NCBI RefSeq assembly: GCF_964199755.1
Contig: NC_133910.1
Span: 11,230,711 to 11,294,710, forward strand
Direction: 5' to 3'
From: Larus michahellis
Taxonomy: Eukaryota; Chordata; Aves; Charadriiformes; Laridae
Length of the DNA: 64,000 nt
Positions within the stretch are counted from its first letter, which is position 1. Each line of letters begins with the position of its first letter. The notes beneath the pieces were generated by a model that was given only the letters and a program-made list of their open reading frames with translations, made no database searches and had not been told where the DNA came from. The position numbers and the translations under genes were made by a program. Positions 38,701 through 47,300 of the stretch are shown here, piece after piece.

Positions 38701-41611
38701 AGGCACTTGCTGTGCCAGTGCCGGTCCAGGACCTTGAGGATGAACCTGTCCACGATGTGCTGGTTGCAGCCGGCGCACAGCGGGATCTCTGCGGGGAGGC
38801 AGCCCCCGTCAGCCCCGCCGCCTCCCGCCGCCGCCCGGGACCGCCCCGGCCCGCCGCCCCCGGGGGTTGCTGCTGCCCGACGGCGGACGCGGGGCTGGCC
38901 CGGGGAACGGCCCGAAAAATATCAGTATTCGTTCAAATTCGTTGGCGCGGCGACGTGTGAGCCGCTCCCCGCGCCGCGGAGCGCAGGGAACCCCGGGTCG
39001 CGCACGCCGGGAGAAGAGCCCAGGGGCACCGGCGAAAACGAGAAGGGAAGTGAAGGGAACGGAATTAACGGCCGGGCCGAACCGCCGGCAAAGTTGCAAC
39101 GCAATTATTTCAGGCTCTTTTTCCTTTTCATTCACTTCCAGAAGTCACCTGCAAATAACGGCGGGGTAGCCAGGGAGGGGTCGGGAAAGAAACTGCTAAA
39201 AATTATGAGAATTGCACTGAAAATAAAAACGCAGTAGGCTTGTCCCGTCGCCCTGCACATACCGACGGAGATGATAGAAGGATACAGATAACAGAGAAAA
39301 AGAGATACAAAAATAATCAGATACAATAGAAAACGAAAATGTATAGATATATAGACATAAATATATAGATATCGGTATACAAGTATAGATATAGATAGGT
39401 ACGTAAAAATGTGGATATAGAGGTACATAAATATAGATATATCGGTATAGATACAGACGGAGCAATATATAGACACGGCTGTATGGATATAGATAGATGC
39501 AGACGTAAGAGTATCTATATGTAAAGATAACTGTATAGAGATATATAGAGATGTATAGCCGTGGGGTAAGGGTAGAGGTGGAGATGATACCGTTACAGAT
39601 ATAATCATCTCCTCAACAATTCACCGTGTCCAAACAAATAACCCCAATAACGGCAGCGCTAAAGACAGTGGCCCCGGCCCCGGGCTGCCAGGGGAAGACC
39701 GGGCTCGGGCACCGGCACGGTAACACGGCACAGCCCAGCACAGCCCCGGGCACGGTAACACGGCACAGCCCCGCAAGGTCCCGGTAAAGCCCGGCCCGGT
39801 CCCGGCCCGCGGCTCTTACGCTGCATGGCGACTCGGCGGGCCGCGGTAGCGCCGATCCCTCAGGCGGGCCGCGGGCACTGGCTCATCTTCCGCGGGGCGC
39901 GGGCGCAGCCCCCACTGCCCCCAGCCCCGCGCCCGTCGCCGCCCCCCGCCCCGTCGCTGCCGAGGCTGGACCGGGGTGCGGAACAGCCGCGTTCCCCTCC
40001 CCGACCTCCCCAAATCACGGCGGCAGTTGTCCCCCCCGCCCCGGCCACTGCCACCCCCGCGGCCCGGGGATTTAATTCGCTAAAGCTGGTTATTTTTAGC
40101 TGCCGGCCCTCCCCGCCGGTGCCGGTCTGAAGCGCCGGGCAGGGCACCGCGGCGCACTGTATTTAATCCGCCCCCCCCCCCGGCACATCCCCTCCCGCCG
40201 CCCCTTCCCGGTTGGGCACGGCGGGAGGGTGACGGCTTCGGGGCGCTGGTAAACGAAACCTGGGCGAGGCCGCCCCCCGACGGGGCCGGGGCGGGCGGGG
40301 GCCCGAGCCGTGGGACGCCGGAGCGGGGGAGGCAGCGCCGGTCGCTGCCCCGAGCTCGTTTTGAGCCGCAAACCCCGGTATTTCCCCCCGGCCCGGGCAA
40401 AGCACAGCGCGGCTCGGCCCCTCCGGCGGCACGAAACCCCCGCCGGGCCCGGTCCTGCCGCCGCACTGCCCCGGCCCTCCGCCACGGTAAGCCCCGGTGA
40501 GCCCCGCTGCTCCCTTCCCGCTGCCTCCCCGGGCCCCGACGGAGCCCGGCCGGGGACCGCGGTGCCACGAACGGGCTTCGCGTCCTGCGGAAAAACGACG
40601 TTTTCGCGTCGTTCCTTCTACCGGGGGTTCGCTTTCGGTCCCTCCGATAGCAAAAGCATCTCCTGATTGCCGGGTCAAATGCGCAATTACCGCGGCTGCT
40701 GTGACGGCACCGCGGAGAGCCCCAGAGAGACTAAATCGGGCGACAAGCGCCGGGCAGGACCGGGGGCACCGGCCCGACGGCGGGGGGCTGCCGGGCTGCC
40801 CGGCAGGTCCCGCTCCCGGTGACACCTCGGCCCCCGCACACCGGCGGGGCCCCCGCCCCGCCTCCTCGTTGTTTCGGTTTTAAGCTCCCGTCGGGCGCTG
40901 TCGACGCTGGCGAGAAACGGGACGGGTCCGCACCGGGACCGGACCCACTGCCCCGGACGCGGCTCTGCCGCCCTCGGTGAGAGCCCCGGCGTCCGGGACA
41001 CGCCAGGGGAGCGCGGCCCCATCCTCCCCGCCCCGACAGTGCTGTCTCGTTCGTTAAACGGGAGGAAAAAAAATAATTTAGGAATGGAATTAGCGGGAGG
41101 TTTTCCAGAGGGGGTAAACGCCGGGTCGGAGACGGGCGGGGTGGCGCAGGGGGTGCCGCCGTCGGGGGGGAGCCGGCGGGCAGAAACTCCCCGTTTTGTT
41201 CCTGCCCTCGTTGCGCGGGGAACGGCGGGACCCCGGGGCAGGAGCCGCCGCTCCGCAGTGCGGGGCAGAGCACCCCGGGATGCGGGGGGCAGCGGGATTG
41301 TCTCTGATGTCGGGGACGAGGCAGGAGAGAACGAGAGGGAGCGTGGGGCGGGCGGGATGGTCCGGGATGGATCCTCCGGTGCCGTCGGGCCGCCCTCCCT
41401 CCCCTGCAGCCAGCCCCGACTGCGGACCCGACGGTATCCCGGGGAGCGCGGAACGGCCGGGCCCGCTCCCATCGGGGCTCCCGGAGCCGCTACCTGTGCT
41501 TCCGCGGGGGGACGCGGAAGTTTGCGCGCCGCCCCCCTCACCTGGGCTCCGCGGGAAGGGGCAGAGCTCCGCTGCCTTCTCCGAGCCGGCGCGGACCCGC
41601 TCCAGCAACAT
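35327..41611 (-). CDS. LHX3: LHX3, LIM/homeobox protein 3, complete gene (six coding exons)
   Basis: LHX3 is a nuclear transcription factor that specifies anterior pituitary lineages and, with ISL1 and the LIM cofactor LDB1, motor neurons (family knowledge). The join of 41542-41611, 38617-38788, 38185-38387, 37833-37984, 37541-37712 and 35327-35745 gives 1,188 nt, 395 codons plus stop, every junction GT-AG and in phase. Visible domains are LIM1 (zinc ligands C28, C31, H49, C52, C55, C58, C75, D78), LIM2 (C87, C90, H109, C112, C115, C118, C138, D141), a homeodomain at 154-213 with W201 and N204 of WFQNRR, and a C-terminal tail ending in [10 protein letters not shown]. The tail motifs [20 protein letters not shown] and [16 protein letters not shown] are LHX3-type, which favours LHX3 over LHX4. 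The start is the ATG at 41,611 opening [19 protein letters not shown], the LHX3a-type N terminus. The gene sits in a CpG island with QSOX2 upstream on the same strand. Confidence 0.96.
35746..37540 (-). other. LHX3 intron 5 (1.8 kb)
   Basis: This intron has GT-AG ends and an AT-rich, A-run-containing middle (about 35,935-36,470) between GC-rich ends. I see no additional exon or RNA gene. The stretch near 36,340-36,470 is unique AT-rich sequence; a short TGTGTGTATAAACA motif occurs twice near 36,457 and 36,523. Confidence 0.8.
37541..37712 (-). CDS. LHX3: LHX3 coding exon 5 (homeodomain recognition helix)
   Basis: 172 nt beginning [15 protein letters not shown], the DNA-contacting third helix with N51 (residue N204), then the basic [17 protein letters not shown] segment and an acidic [14 protein letters not shown] stretch. 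The acceptor is CTTTCAG/GTCTGG and the donor ACAG/GTCGGT, phase 1. The LHX3-type carboxyl motif after the homeodomain begins here. Confidence 0.96.
37833..37984 (-). CDS. LHX3: LHX3 coding exon 4 (homeodomain, helices 1-2)
   Basis: 152 nt encoding [19 protein letters not shown] to [12 protein letters not shown], the N-terminal arm and first two helices of the homeodomain (positions 1 to 46 of the domain). It ends in phase 0 exactly before V47-W48-F49 of the recognition helix. The acceptor is GTCGGCAG/AGGC and the donor CAG/GTGAGC. Confidence 0.96.
38185..38387 (-). CDS. LHX3: LHX3 coding exon 3 (LIM domain 2)
   Basis: 203 nt encoding [19 protein letters not shown] through [12 protein letters not shown]2 ligands are complete (C87, C90, H109, C112, C115, C118, C138, D141). 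LIM2 of the LHX3/4 family contributes to binding of LDB1 and ISL1 (family knowledge). The acceptor is CGCTCAG/GCGC and the donor AGAGAG/GTACCC, leaving phase 1. Confidence 0.96.
38617..38788 (-). CDS. LHX3: LHX3 coding exon 2 (LIM domain 1)
   Basis: 172 nt encoding residues 24 to 81, from [16 protein letters not shown] to CKEDFFK. It contains all eight zinc ligands of LIM1 in the spacing C-x2-C-x17-H-x2-C-x2-C-x2-C-x16-C-x2-D. The acceptor is CCCCGCAG and the donor is AA/GTGCGT; the split lysine codon is completed by the first G of the next exon. Two overlapping AG acceptors exist (CAG/AG); only the upstream one keeps the frame. Confidence 0.96.
39270..39605. repeat. ATAGATATA-type low-complexity repeat in LHX3 intron 1
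   Basis: About 330 nt of degenerate (ATAGATAT)n-like sequence: repeated ATAGATATA, GGTATAG and TATATAGA words with no single fixed period. It is a sharp AT-rich island between two CpG islands. It has no coding content, although open frames rich in I and Y run through it on the minus strand. Confidence 0.75.
39714..39771. repeat. Direct repeat, 23 nt exact, period 35
   Basis: The 23-nt word beginning GGCACGGTAACACGGCACAG occurs exactly at 39,714-39,736 and at 39,749-39,771. It is a local two-copy tandem duplication just downstream of the candidate alternative LHX3 first exon. Confidence 0.8.
39820..39826 (-). CDS. LHX3: Candidate alternative LHX3 first exon, coding part only
   Basis: On the minus strand ATGCAGC is followed by a good donor, GTAAGA. 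Spliced to LHX3 exon 2 it is in phase 1 and would give M-Q-Q-I-P-L-C-A-G, entering LIM1 in frame. An in-frame TGA lies 13 codons upstream of this ATG, so it would be the true start of such a form. Mammalian LHX3b starts from an exon in this intron but encodes a longer N terminus, which I do not find here. About 265 nt upstream is a CTAAAAATAA element (40,090-40,099). This is a hypothesis only; the exon's 5' end is unknown. Confidence 0.25.
41542..41611 (-). CDS. LHX3: LHX3 coding exon 1 (a-type N terminus)
   Basis: This 70-nt coding part holds the ATG and 23 codons (MLLERVRAG...PFPRSP) and leaves one G before a GTGAGG donor (phase 1). The G joins AG of the next exon to make the E of EIPLCAGC. 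The MLLE opening is the a-isoform N terminus known in other vertebrates. The 5' UTR and transcription start lie somewhere above 41,611 in CpG-island DNA and cannot be fixed from sequence. Confidence 0.93.
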
Positions 41612-42118
41612 CGCGGCTTCCGCGGGTGCGCCGGGCGCCGTCCGAGGTGCGCGGGTGGCTGCGGAGGAGTGGCGGAGCGGCGCGGAGGGGAGCGCAGGGA
41701 GCGGCGCGGGGGCTGGCCGCCGCCCGGGGCGGAGCGGGGCGGGCCGGGGGCGGCACCGCGCCGTCGGGCCGGGCCGCAGCTGGGCCGCGGTTCACCGCGG
41801 GGCTCTTTAGCATCACAAAAGCGGGAGGAGACGGGGAGGGGGTACTGTCCCCTCCGCGTCCCAGTCGTGTCCGGGGTCGCCGCGCCCGACGCGTGGGCTC
41901 ACGGTTGCAGTCGCCGCCCTCGGGCGCAAAGCGGCCCCGGGGCCCCCGCAAAGCCCCCGACGGCGGCAAATAGTGGGGGGAGGGAGTCGCCGTCGGGGGC
42001 AGCCTCCCCCCGGGACCGGCCGCCCCCCGCCCGCCCCCGCGCCCGGATTTCGTTTGCCCCCGCGGCGCGGGTCTCCCCCGGCGCCGCCCGTGGGGAGCTG
42101 GAGGGATTCTTCCCCCTC

Positions 42119-42235
42119 CGGTAATTAGTTAATGAGCACGGGGAGGTAACGGCTGAGGAGTTGTGTCTGACCCATGGCAATCTGCGCCCTGGGGCTGGCG
42201 GAGGTTAATTGCACTAATTGAGGACAGGGCTGGAC
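42119..42235. promoter_or_regulatory. Homeodomain-site cluster upstream of LHX3
   Basis: Immediately upstream of the CpG island, unique sequence carries GGTAATTAGTTAATGAG near 42,120 and GGTTAATTGCACTAATTGAG near 42,210, four TAAT cores within about 100 nt. In an otherwise GC-rich promoter flank this suggests a conserved proximal regulatory element bound by homeodomain factors, possibly LHX3 itself. The function is inferred. Confidence 0.4.
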
Positions 42236-42243
42236 ATGGACTT

Positions 42244-42662
42244 GCGTGGCCGTGCGTGTGTGAGTGTTCATGTGTGTATTTGGAGGTACAAGCAGGGCGG
42301 GGGGTGCGCGCTGGATCACGAGTGTGCACATGGGGCGCAGGGGCGCGCACACGCAGGGCTGCGGGTGTAGCTGTGTGGGTGTGCGTGGGTGTGCGCTCGT
42401 TTGTCCGGCGTTTGGGTGTGTGATTGTGTGCGCAAGGGGGGCTGTGCCAGCCTGTGTATCCGTGGGGGTGTGCGAGTAGGGGTGTGCAGGTTTCTGTGTG
42501 CATGCGGGTGTGCGTGCCTGCGTCTGTGCCCGGGGGGGCTTCTGCTCCGTTCCGTGGGTGCTTGTGTGTCTGCGTGTGCGGCGGCGTTGGTGTGTGTGCA
42601 CGTGTCCGTGTGCTTGTCCGTGGCTGTGCCGGGGGGGGCAGCCCCGTGCGTGTGTGCATCGC
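42244..42662. repeat. GT-rich simple repeat (degenerate TGTGCGTG)
   Basis: About 420 nt of irregular alternating GT/GC words (TGTGTG, GTGCGT, GGGTGTGCG) on the plus strand, 0.6 to 1.05 kb upstream of the LHX3 start codon. Alternating purine-pyrimidine DNA of this kind can adopt Z-form (general knowledge). Long frames on both strands here are low-complexity artefacts. Confidence 0.8.
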
Positions 42663-42679
42663 TTGCCCCAGGCAGCCGG

Positions 42680-42790
42680 AGCTGATAATTGTGGTTGTTA
42701 CTGTGAGCCTGTTAATCCCCCGAATCCCTTTACCTCCTGCTCGCAGGGGATTACAAATTAATAAAAGCAGCTTAGGGGCGGGAGCCTCCA
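42680..42790. promoter_or_regulatory. Paired bicoid/PITX-type sites upstream of LHX3
   Basis: Unique sequence beyond the GT repeat contains TAATCC at 42,713-42,718 and its inverse GGATTA at 42,748-42,753, with TGATAATTG and AAATTAATAA nearby. TAATCC is the core of PITX-class homeodomain binding, and PITX factors act upstream of LHX3 in pituitary (established). Binding here is inferred. Confidence 0.35.
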
Positions 42791-42799
42791 AACACACAT

Positions 42800-44371
42800 A
42801 TGTTCCTGCCGGACGGCAGCACGGGGACTTTCGCCCGCCCGTGGGGGCAGCCGGGGAGCGGGTCCAGCGCCGAGCCCCCAAGCCCCCCGACCTGGCGGCA
42901 CCCGCTTTGTCCCCGCAGCAACTACTGAGCACCCCTGGGTGCCAGGCTGCCTTACTGCCCCCTCCGGATCCTGCTCAGCGCAGGGCTGCAGGGGCCGACG
43001 GCTGGGTCAGGACTGCCCCCTCTGATGGTTCGTCTCACCGGGGGACGGGTCCCAGCCTGGGGACAGCTCAGACCGGTACGGCTGCAAAAGAATGCAGGGA
43101 GATATTTTGGGAACCAGGATCTGGGGTCCCCCAACTAAAGTACCTAGAAACGTCAGGCTGGAGTTCGGCTGGGGTACAGGGACAGCACGGGTGAAGCATC
43201 ATCCGTACTGTGCTGCAGAAACACCAGGTATCGCAGAGAGTCCTGCTGTGTACCACCAGCACGGGCTGCGCTTGGACACCTCAACCCTCCCCAGGGCCAT
43301 GAACAGCTTCTGGGGAGGCAAGTGACGACCCACATAGACTCTTTTAAGCTCAGTTTTATAAGTGGATTTTTAGTCTGATCCTCTAAGGAAGCAGTTTAAG
43401 AAAGTGTGTCTGTGGTGGTGGCTGTTCCCTGGTGCACGGGGCAGGGTGGTGGCAGTTGTGGCTCTGCAGGACGGAGGGCAGTGGCCAATGTCCCGCTCTG
43501 GACCATCAATGGCACATGCCAGCCCTGCGCAGCCTCATGTTTTCAGCCCCACAGGTCACTCGCACTGTGGCACCATCTCAGCAGGTTTCCACAAAAGCCC
43601 CTTTGGCTGATCTCTGCATGCTCTCACACCCTCCTGCTCACCATGTAGCAGCATCAGACCCCGCACCTCTTTAAAACAAGACAGCAGATGTATTACCCTT
43701 GGGTGGCAAGGACAGGACACTCTTCCCCTGCCCCAGCAGGGCCAATGTCTGCGTTTGCCCTCAAGACATTTAGGCGATGAGCCCCTTCTTCAGGTCCCCC
43801 TTCAGGGGAACATCACTGTTTTCCAGGCAAGGTCACAGGCCAGCAAGGAAACGCAGGTTTCCCCAGAGAAATAGGTTGCGTTGCCAGAGTTCAAAGAATG
43901 TTATCTATGAGTTTAGAAATCTTATTGATTTCTAAAAATATCTTGGAGTACTTCTGCATGTAGATAAGTCAGTATTTTTAACACATCCCCCACCCCACCT
44001 CCTCAGTGGCACCGCAGATGCCAGCAGAAGGTGCAGAAAGATTCAGAAGCAGCCAGTGGAGGTTTGCACCATTTGTGTACAGGTGTATATATATGCCTAA
44101 TGTGCAAATAATTGGTCAGAAACCCACAGTTTTTCCATCGCTCCTGCAAACAGTCACTCACATTTGATAAAGTTACGGGGTAACAGTGAAAGAAACGGAG
44201 TAAAATTTACCTGTTCCTGGTACTTTTCAAAATTAAGTACCTACATAAAATGACCAATGTGGTTTGAAATGGACATGTATAAATGCTATCCTTTCACTGC
44301 CATTTACCTAAAAAGAACTTGAAAATATAGGTAAAAAGCGAAAATGCACCACTTTGCCCAAATGTTTGCGA
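42800..44371. other. Intergenic interval between QSOX2 and LHX3
   Basis: Moderately GC-rich unique DNA (42.8-43.9 kb) grading to AT-rich (43.9-44.37 kb). I see no exon, RNA gene or recognisable transposon. It separates the likely QSOX2 poly(A) site from the LHX3 promoter region. Confidence 0.6.
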
Positions 44372-44377
44372 TTTATT
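44372..44377 (-). other. Candidate QSOX2 distal poly(A) signal (AATAAA)
   Basis: On the minus strand the sequence is TTAAAATAAATCGC. If used, the QSOX2 3' UTR would be about 3.85 kb. Nearer candidates are an AATAAA at 46,622-46,627 and an ATTAAA variant at 47,695-47,700. Confidence 0.35.
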
Positions 44378-47300
44378 TTAAACAAGCACATTAATTTACA
44401 GTTTGGTACAAAACGGTCACTTTTCCTTCCTAGAGAGGTATGAGACTGAGTAAACAACCAAACCAACCAAACCAGAATAGACTTGAAAATGTCAAGTTAT
44501 TGAACAAAAATAAATAAAACATCTTAATTACTGAACTGTTATATTCACTGTTTTCAACACCCGGGACCTCTCCCTAAGCTGGTAGTTCCCACCCAGTTCT
44601 GAGCAGGAACAGCAGGACGGATACACCGCTGGAAATTAAAAATTGAGAGTTCTCAGGAATAATATCATTAGGTTTCTTTAGCACTTGCAGCTTTTCTTTC
44701 TCTTCTGGTACGTTCCACGGTACTCATTTTTATTGTCTATGCAGGTTTAATGTTTCCTCTTTAAAAACATCTGAAGAGCAAAGGCGGCTCCATGAATTAC
44801 AAAGGGCCAAGAAATCCTTCTCGGAAACGACTGGTGGCAGCACAGTACGATCCACAGATGAAAGCGGCATTGCAGAAACTTCCGCGGTACAACATAATAC
44901 ACAAATAAAACCTCCAGGACTGAGGAGACGGCGCTTTGAGGCAATTTTTAAAAAGGAAACACTTTGTTTGTAACTCACCCGCCGATAACGCGCCACGGCA
45001 GAGCAGCATCGCGCATTCCCCAGCAGACGTAACGTGTCTTCACAGTCAGAGTACAAAAAAGGATGGAATTTGCCATTATAAAAACAGCAAGTAAGAACAA
45101 GTAAACCAAGATTTACACAGCGGAATTCAAAGTCAAGAAAACTTTTCCAGACGCAGTCACTACTAGCAGTCAAAGGGAAAGTCTTGGCCAGTGAACTGGT
45201 GACAGAGTTAGAGCACCAACACGAATAACCAACATCCCAGTTTCATGTTTTTACACTCTTAGGAAACAAAAGACCACCACTGGAGGTTTGAGCATCGGTT
45301 CGTTTTGTCATGTTTCCAGCAGGGTCACAGCAACATGAAACTTAATGGTGTGAAACAAAAAAACCCCAAACTTTACTCCAAACCTGCATTTGCTGCTGTT
45401 TTAATGGCAAAATCACCTCTACAAACCTTCAAAGCCTTTTGTTTTCCTCTGCAGATGAAAATAAGCAGAATGAGTCAAAGGTAACCAGCTCGCGCCTGTG
45501 TATTTGGTGGAGTTGTGAACACCAGCAGTAACAACCGATTTTTCAACTTCTGAACGTGCAACGACACTGGCAGCAGCATGTTCCGCAGTCCCACAGGAAC
45601 TGGGCACGTTTGCCAGATCCAATACTTGCTATCCTGCGGTTTTGCTTTTGTGGTGTGGGGTATTTGTTGGGGTTTTTTTTTGAGAAGCTAAGTGTCCTTG
45701 CTTGTTGGCTAATACCAACATCTCCCCAGATTAGGTCACTTAAAAATTGGCCAGTTTTCAAAACTAAATTTGGAAACTCTGGGCTTTCCTCTTAACGAGC
45801 CTCCTCCTGGCCCCTCTTGCTGGATTCCAGCACAAAGCGAGAGGCACCAACCAGCCAGCCCGGACCACGCTCCACGGCTGGTTCACTACCAATCTAGCTG
45901 CTGATGAGTCGTCTTAACATTCAAGCCCAGGTGCTGTAAAGATAATTATAGGGACTCTTAGAAATTCCTAAAGAAAAAAGACCCATGATCGCTCCCTGTG
46001 CTAGAACTTTTGAACAGTGAGGGCCCTTAAAAAGCACCAGCTGACTTAATGTCAAAATTGAAGAGATTTTTTGTTAGAGCACAGGCAGCAGCAGTTGCCC
46101 ACAGGGGCTCCTGGCTCGGCAGATCCGTGCGTGGCAGCAGGCAGGAGCCGGTCCCAGCCTCCCGGAGAGAGAGCACAGAGTCAAGTTTCTCACATTGGAG
46201 CAAGAGCCACAGGGTGCATACAATAAACAGTGACGATGGCTTAAGAAAACCCCAGATAACGCACCTCTATGCACATCAGTGCCCCGTGAACGGAGATTTT
46301 TTCCCTCTGACATATGTTTACAATAACTATGGCAGGTTATTACTTTCTGTGTATGTTATTTTGATAAACTCAAGGAACAAGGGACAGTAAATCTTTGAAG
46401 CTCAATTTTGTTATTCCAATTGGAAGCTGCAGAAAGTCGTGTCAGAAATGTTTAGGTTTGTGAACAAACAAGATTTGATTAAGGAAAAATATCCCCGTTG
46501 AGTTTTTGTGCTTTTAGACCACTCTTGTTGTCAGGCTTCAAACTTTTTATGCTAGGGTTTATGATGGAAATAAGAGGAAGACACACTAACAGTATAAATA
46601 GAATGAATTGGCCAGGGACTATTTATTCCTTCTCGCATAACAGAAGAGCTAGCAAACATTCAATTAAATTAAAAGTTGCAAATGTAGAATTGAAAGGAAA
46701 AGCCTTTTTATATAACATAATTAATCTGTAGAACTCACTGCCACAAGAAAACATTGAGGCCAAAACCTATTAGGATTAACTAAAGATTAGGTAATGGATA
46801 ACTAGAACACGCTCAATTACATTGGATAGGATTATAAACTTCACTATCCAGGACGTGAATTATCCCCCACAGCTAGGATCAGAAAGGAACTCTATTCCCA
46901 ATGGTAATTTTATAACTGTTTTCATGGTTTCTTCTAATTGCCGCCAGCCAGGACCCCAGACAGATCCGCAAAGGCAACTGCCACATTCCCAATTGCTGCC
47001 ACATCCCAGAACAGAGCAGCTCTCGGACTTAACCATTAGTTAAACCCTTCCTGACCCAGAGGAGCACTCCAGCAGAAGCGCAAGAGAAATGGGCTCTTCC
47101 AAGTACTCTGCAGACAACTTTGCAGCCAGCAGGTGATACTCTCTGAGAGCTCCGAACTGGAAATACCGAGTGAAGTGTTCACCCCACCTTACAGGAAGAA
47201 AAATTACTATGTTGTAAAGGAGTTCTCCAACATCATTAAGAAACTTAGTATTTCCAGATCTGTAAGTTTGTTCTGGCATGTTGACGCAAACAGAGTCTCA

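Larger units (their letters stand above)
37130..38990. promoter_or_regulatory. CpG island across LHX3 exons 2-5
   Basis: The segment is very rich in G, C and CpG and holds LHX3 coding exons 2 to 5 separated by introns of only 229, 200 and 120 nt. Intragenic CpG islands are usual at developmental homeobox genes and are often Polycomb targets (general knowledge). GC falls away between about 39,090 and 39,610. Confidence 0.7.
38789..41541 (-). other. LHX3 intron 1 (2.75 kb)
   Basis: The intron between the a-type first exon and the LIM1 exon contains three parts: a GC-rich 5' half (39,620-41,541), an AT-rich GATA-like low-complexity block (39,270-39,605), and a GC-rich 3' end. In mammals an alternative first exon (b form) lies in the same intron. 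A candidate splice donor for such an exon is listed separately near 39,820. Confidence 0.8.
39620..42110. promoter_or_regulatory. CpG island at LHX3 first exon and promoter
   Basis: About 2.5 kb of dense CpG sequence includes the LHX3 start-codon exon (41,542-41,611) and presumably the main promoter just above it. No TATA box is evident above 41,611, consistent with a dispersed CpG-island promoter. Long open frames on both strands here are a by-product of GC richness. Confidence 0.7.

Noticed and set aside
37269-38753. A 494-codon open frame on the minus strand across LHX3 exons 2-5
   Set aside because: It reads through introns with GT-AG ends and has exon 3 in the wrong frame. The spliced LHX3 model explains all conserved parts.
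41039-42124. A 361-codon plus-strand frame antisense to the LHX3 first exon
   Set aside because: It is low-complexity R, G, A and P in a CpG island where stop codons are rare, with no known domain.
42129-42932. Long Thr/His/Pro-rich and Cys/Val-rich frames on both strands
   Set aside because: They are translations of the GT/AC simple repeat at 42,244-42,662.
44730-45173. A 147-codon minus-strand frame downstream of QSOX2
   Set aside because: It has no family resemblance, lies in the probable 3' UTR, and neighbouring frames overlap it.
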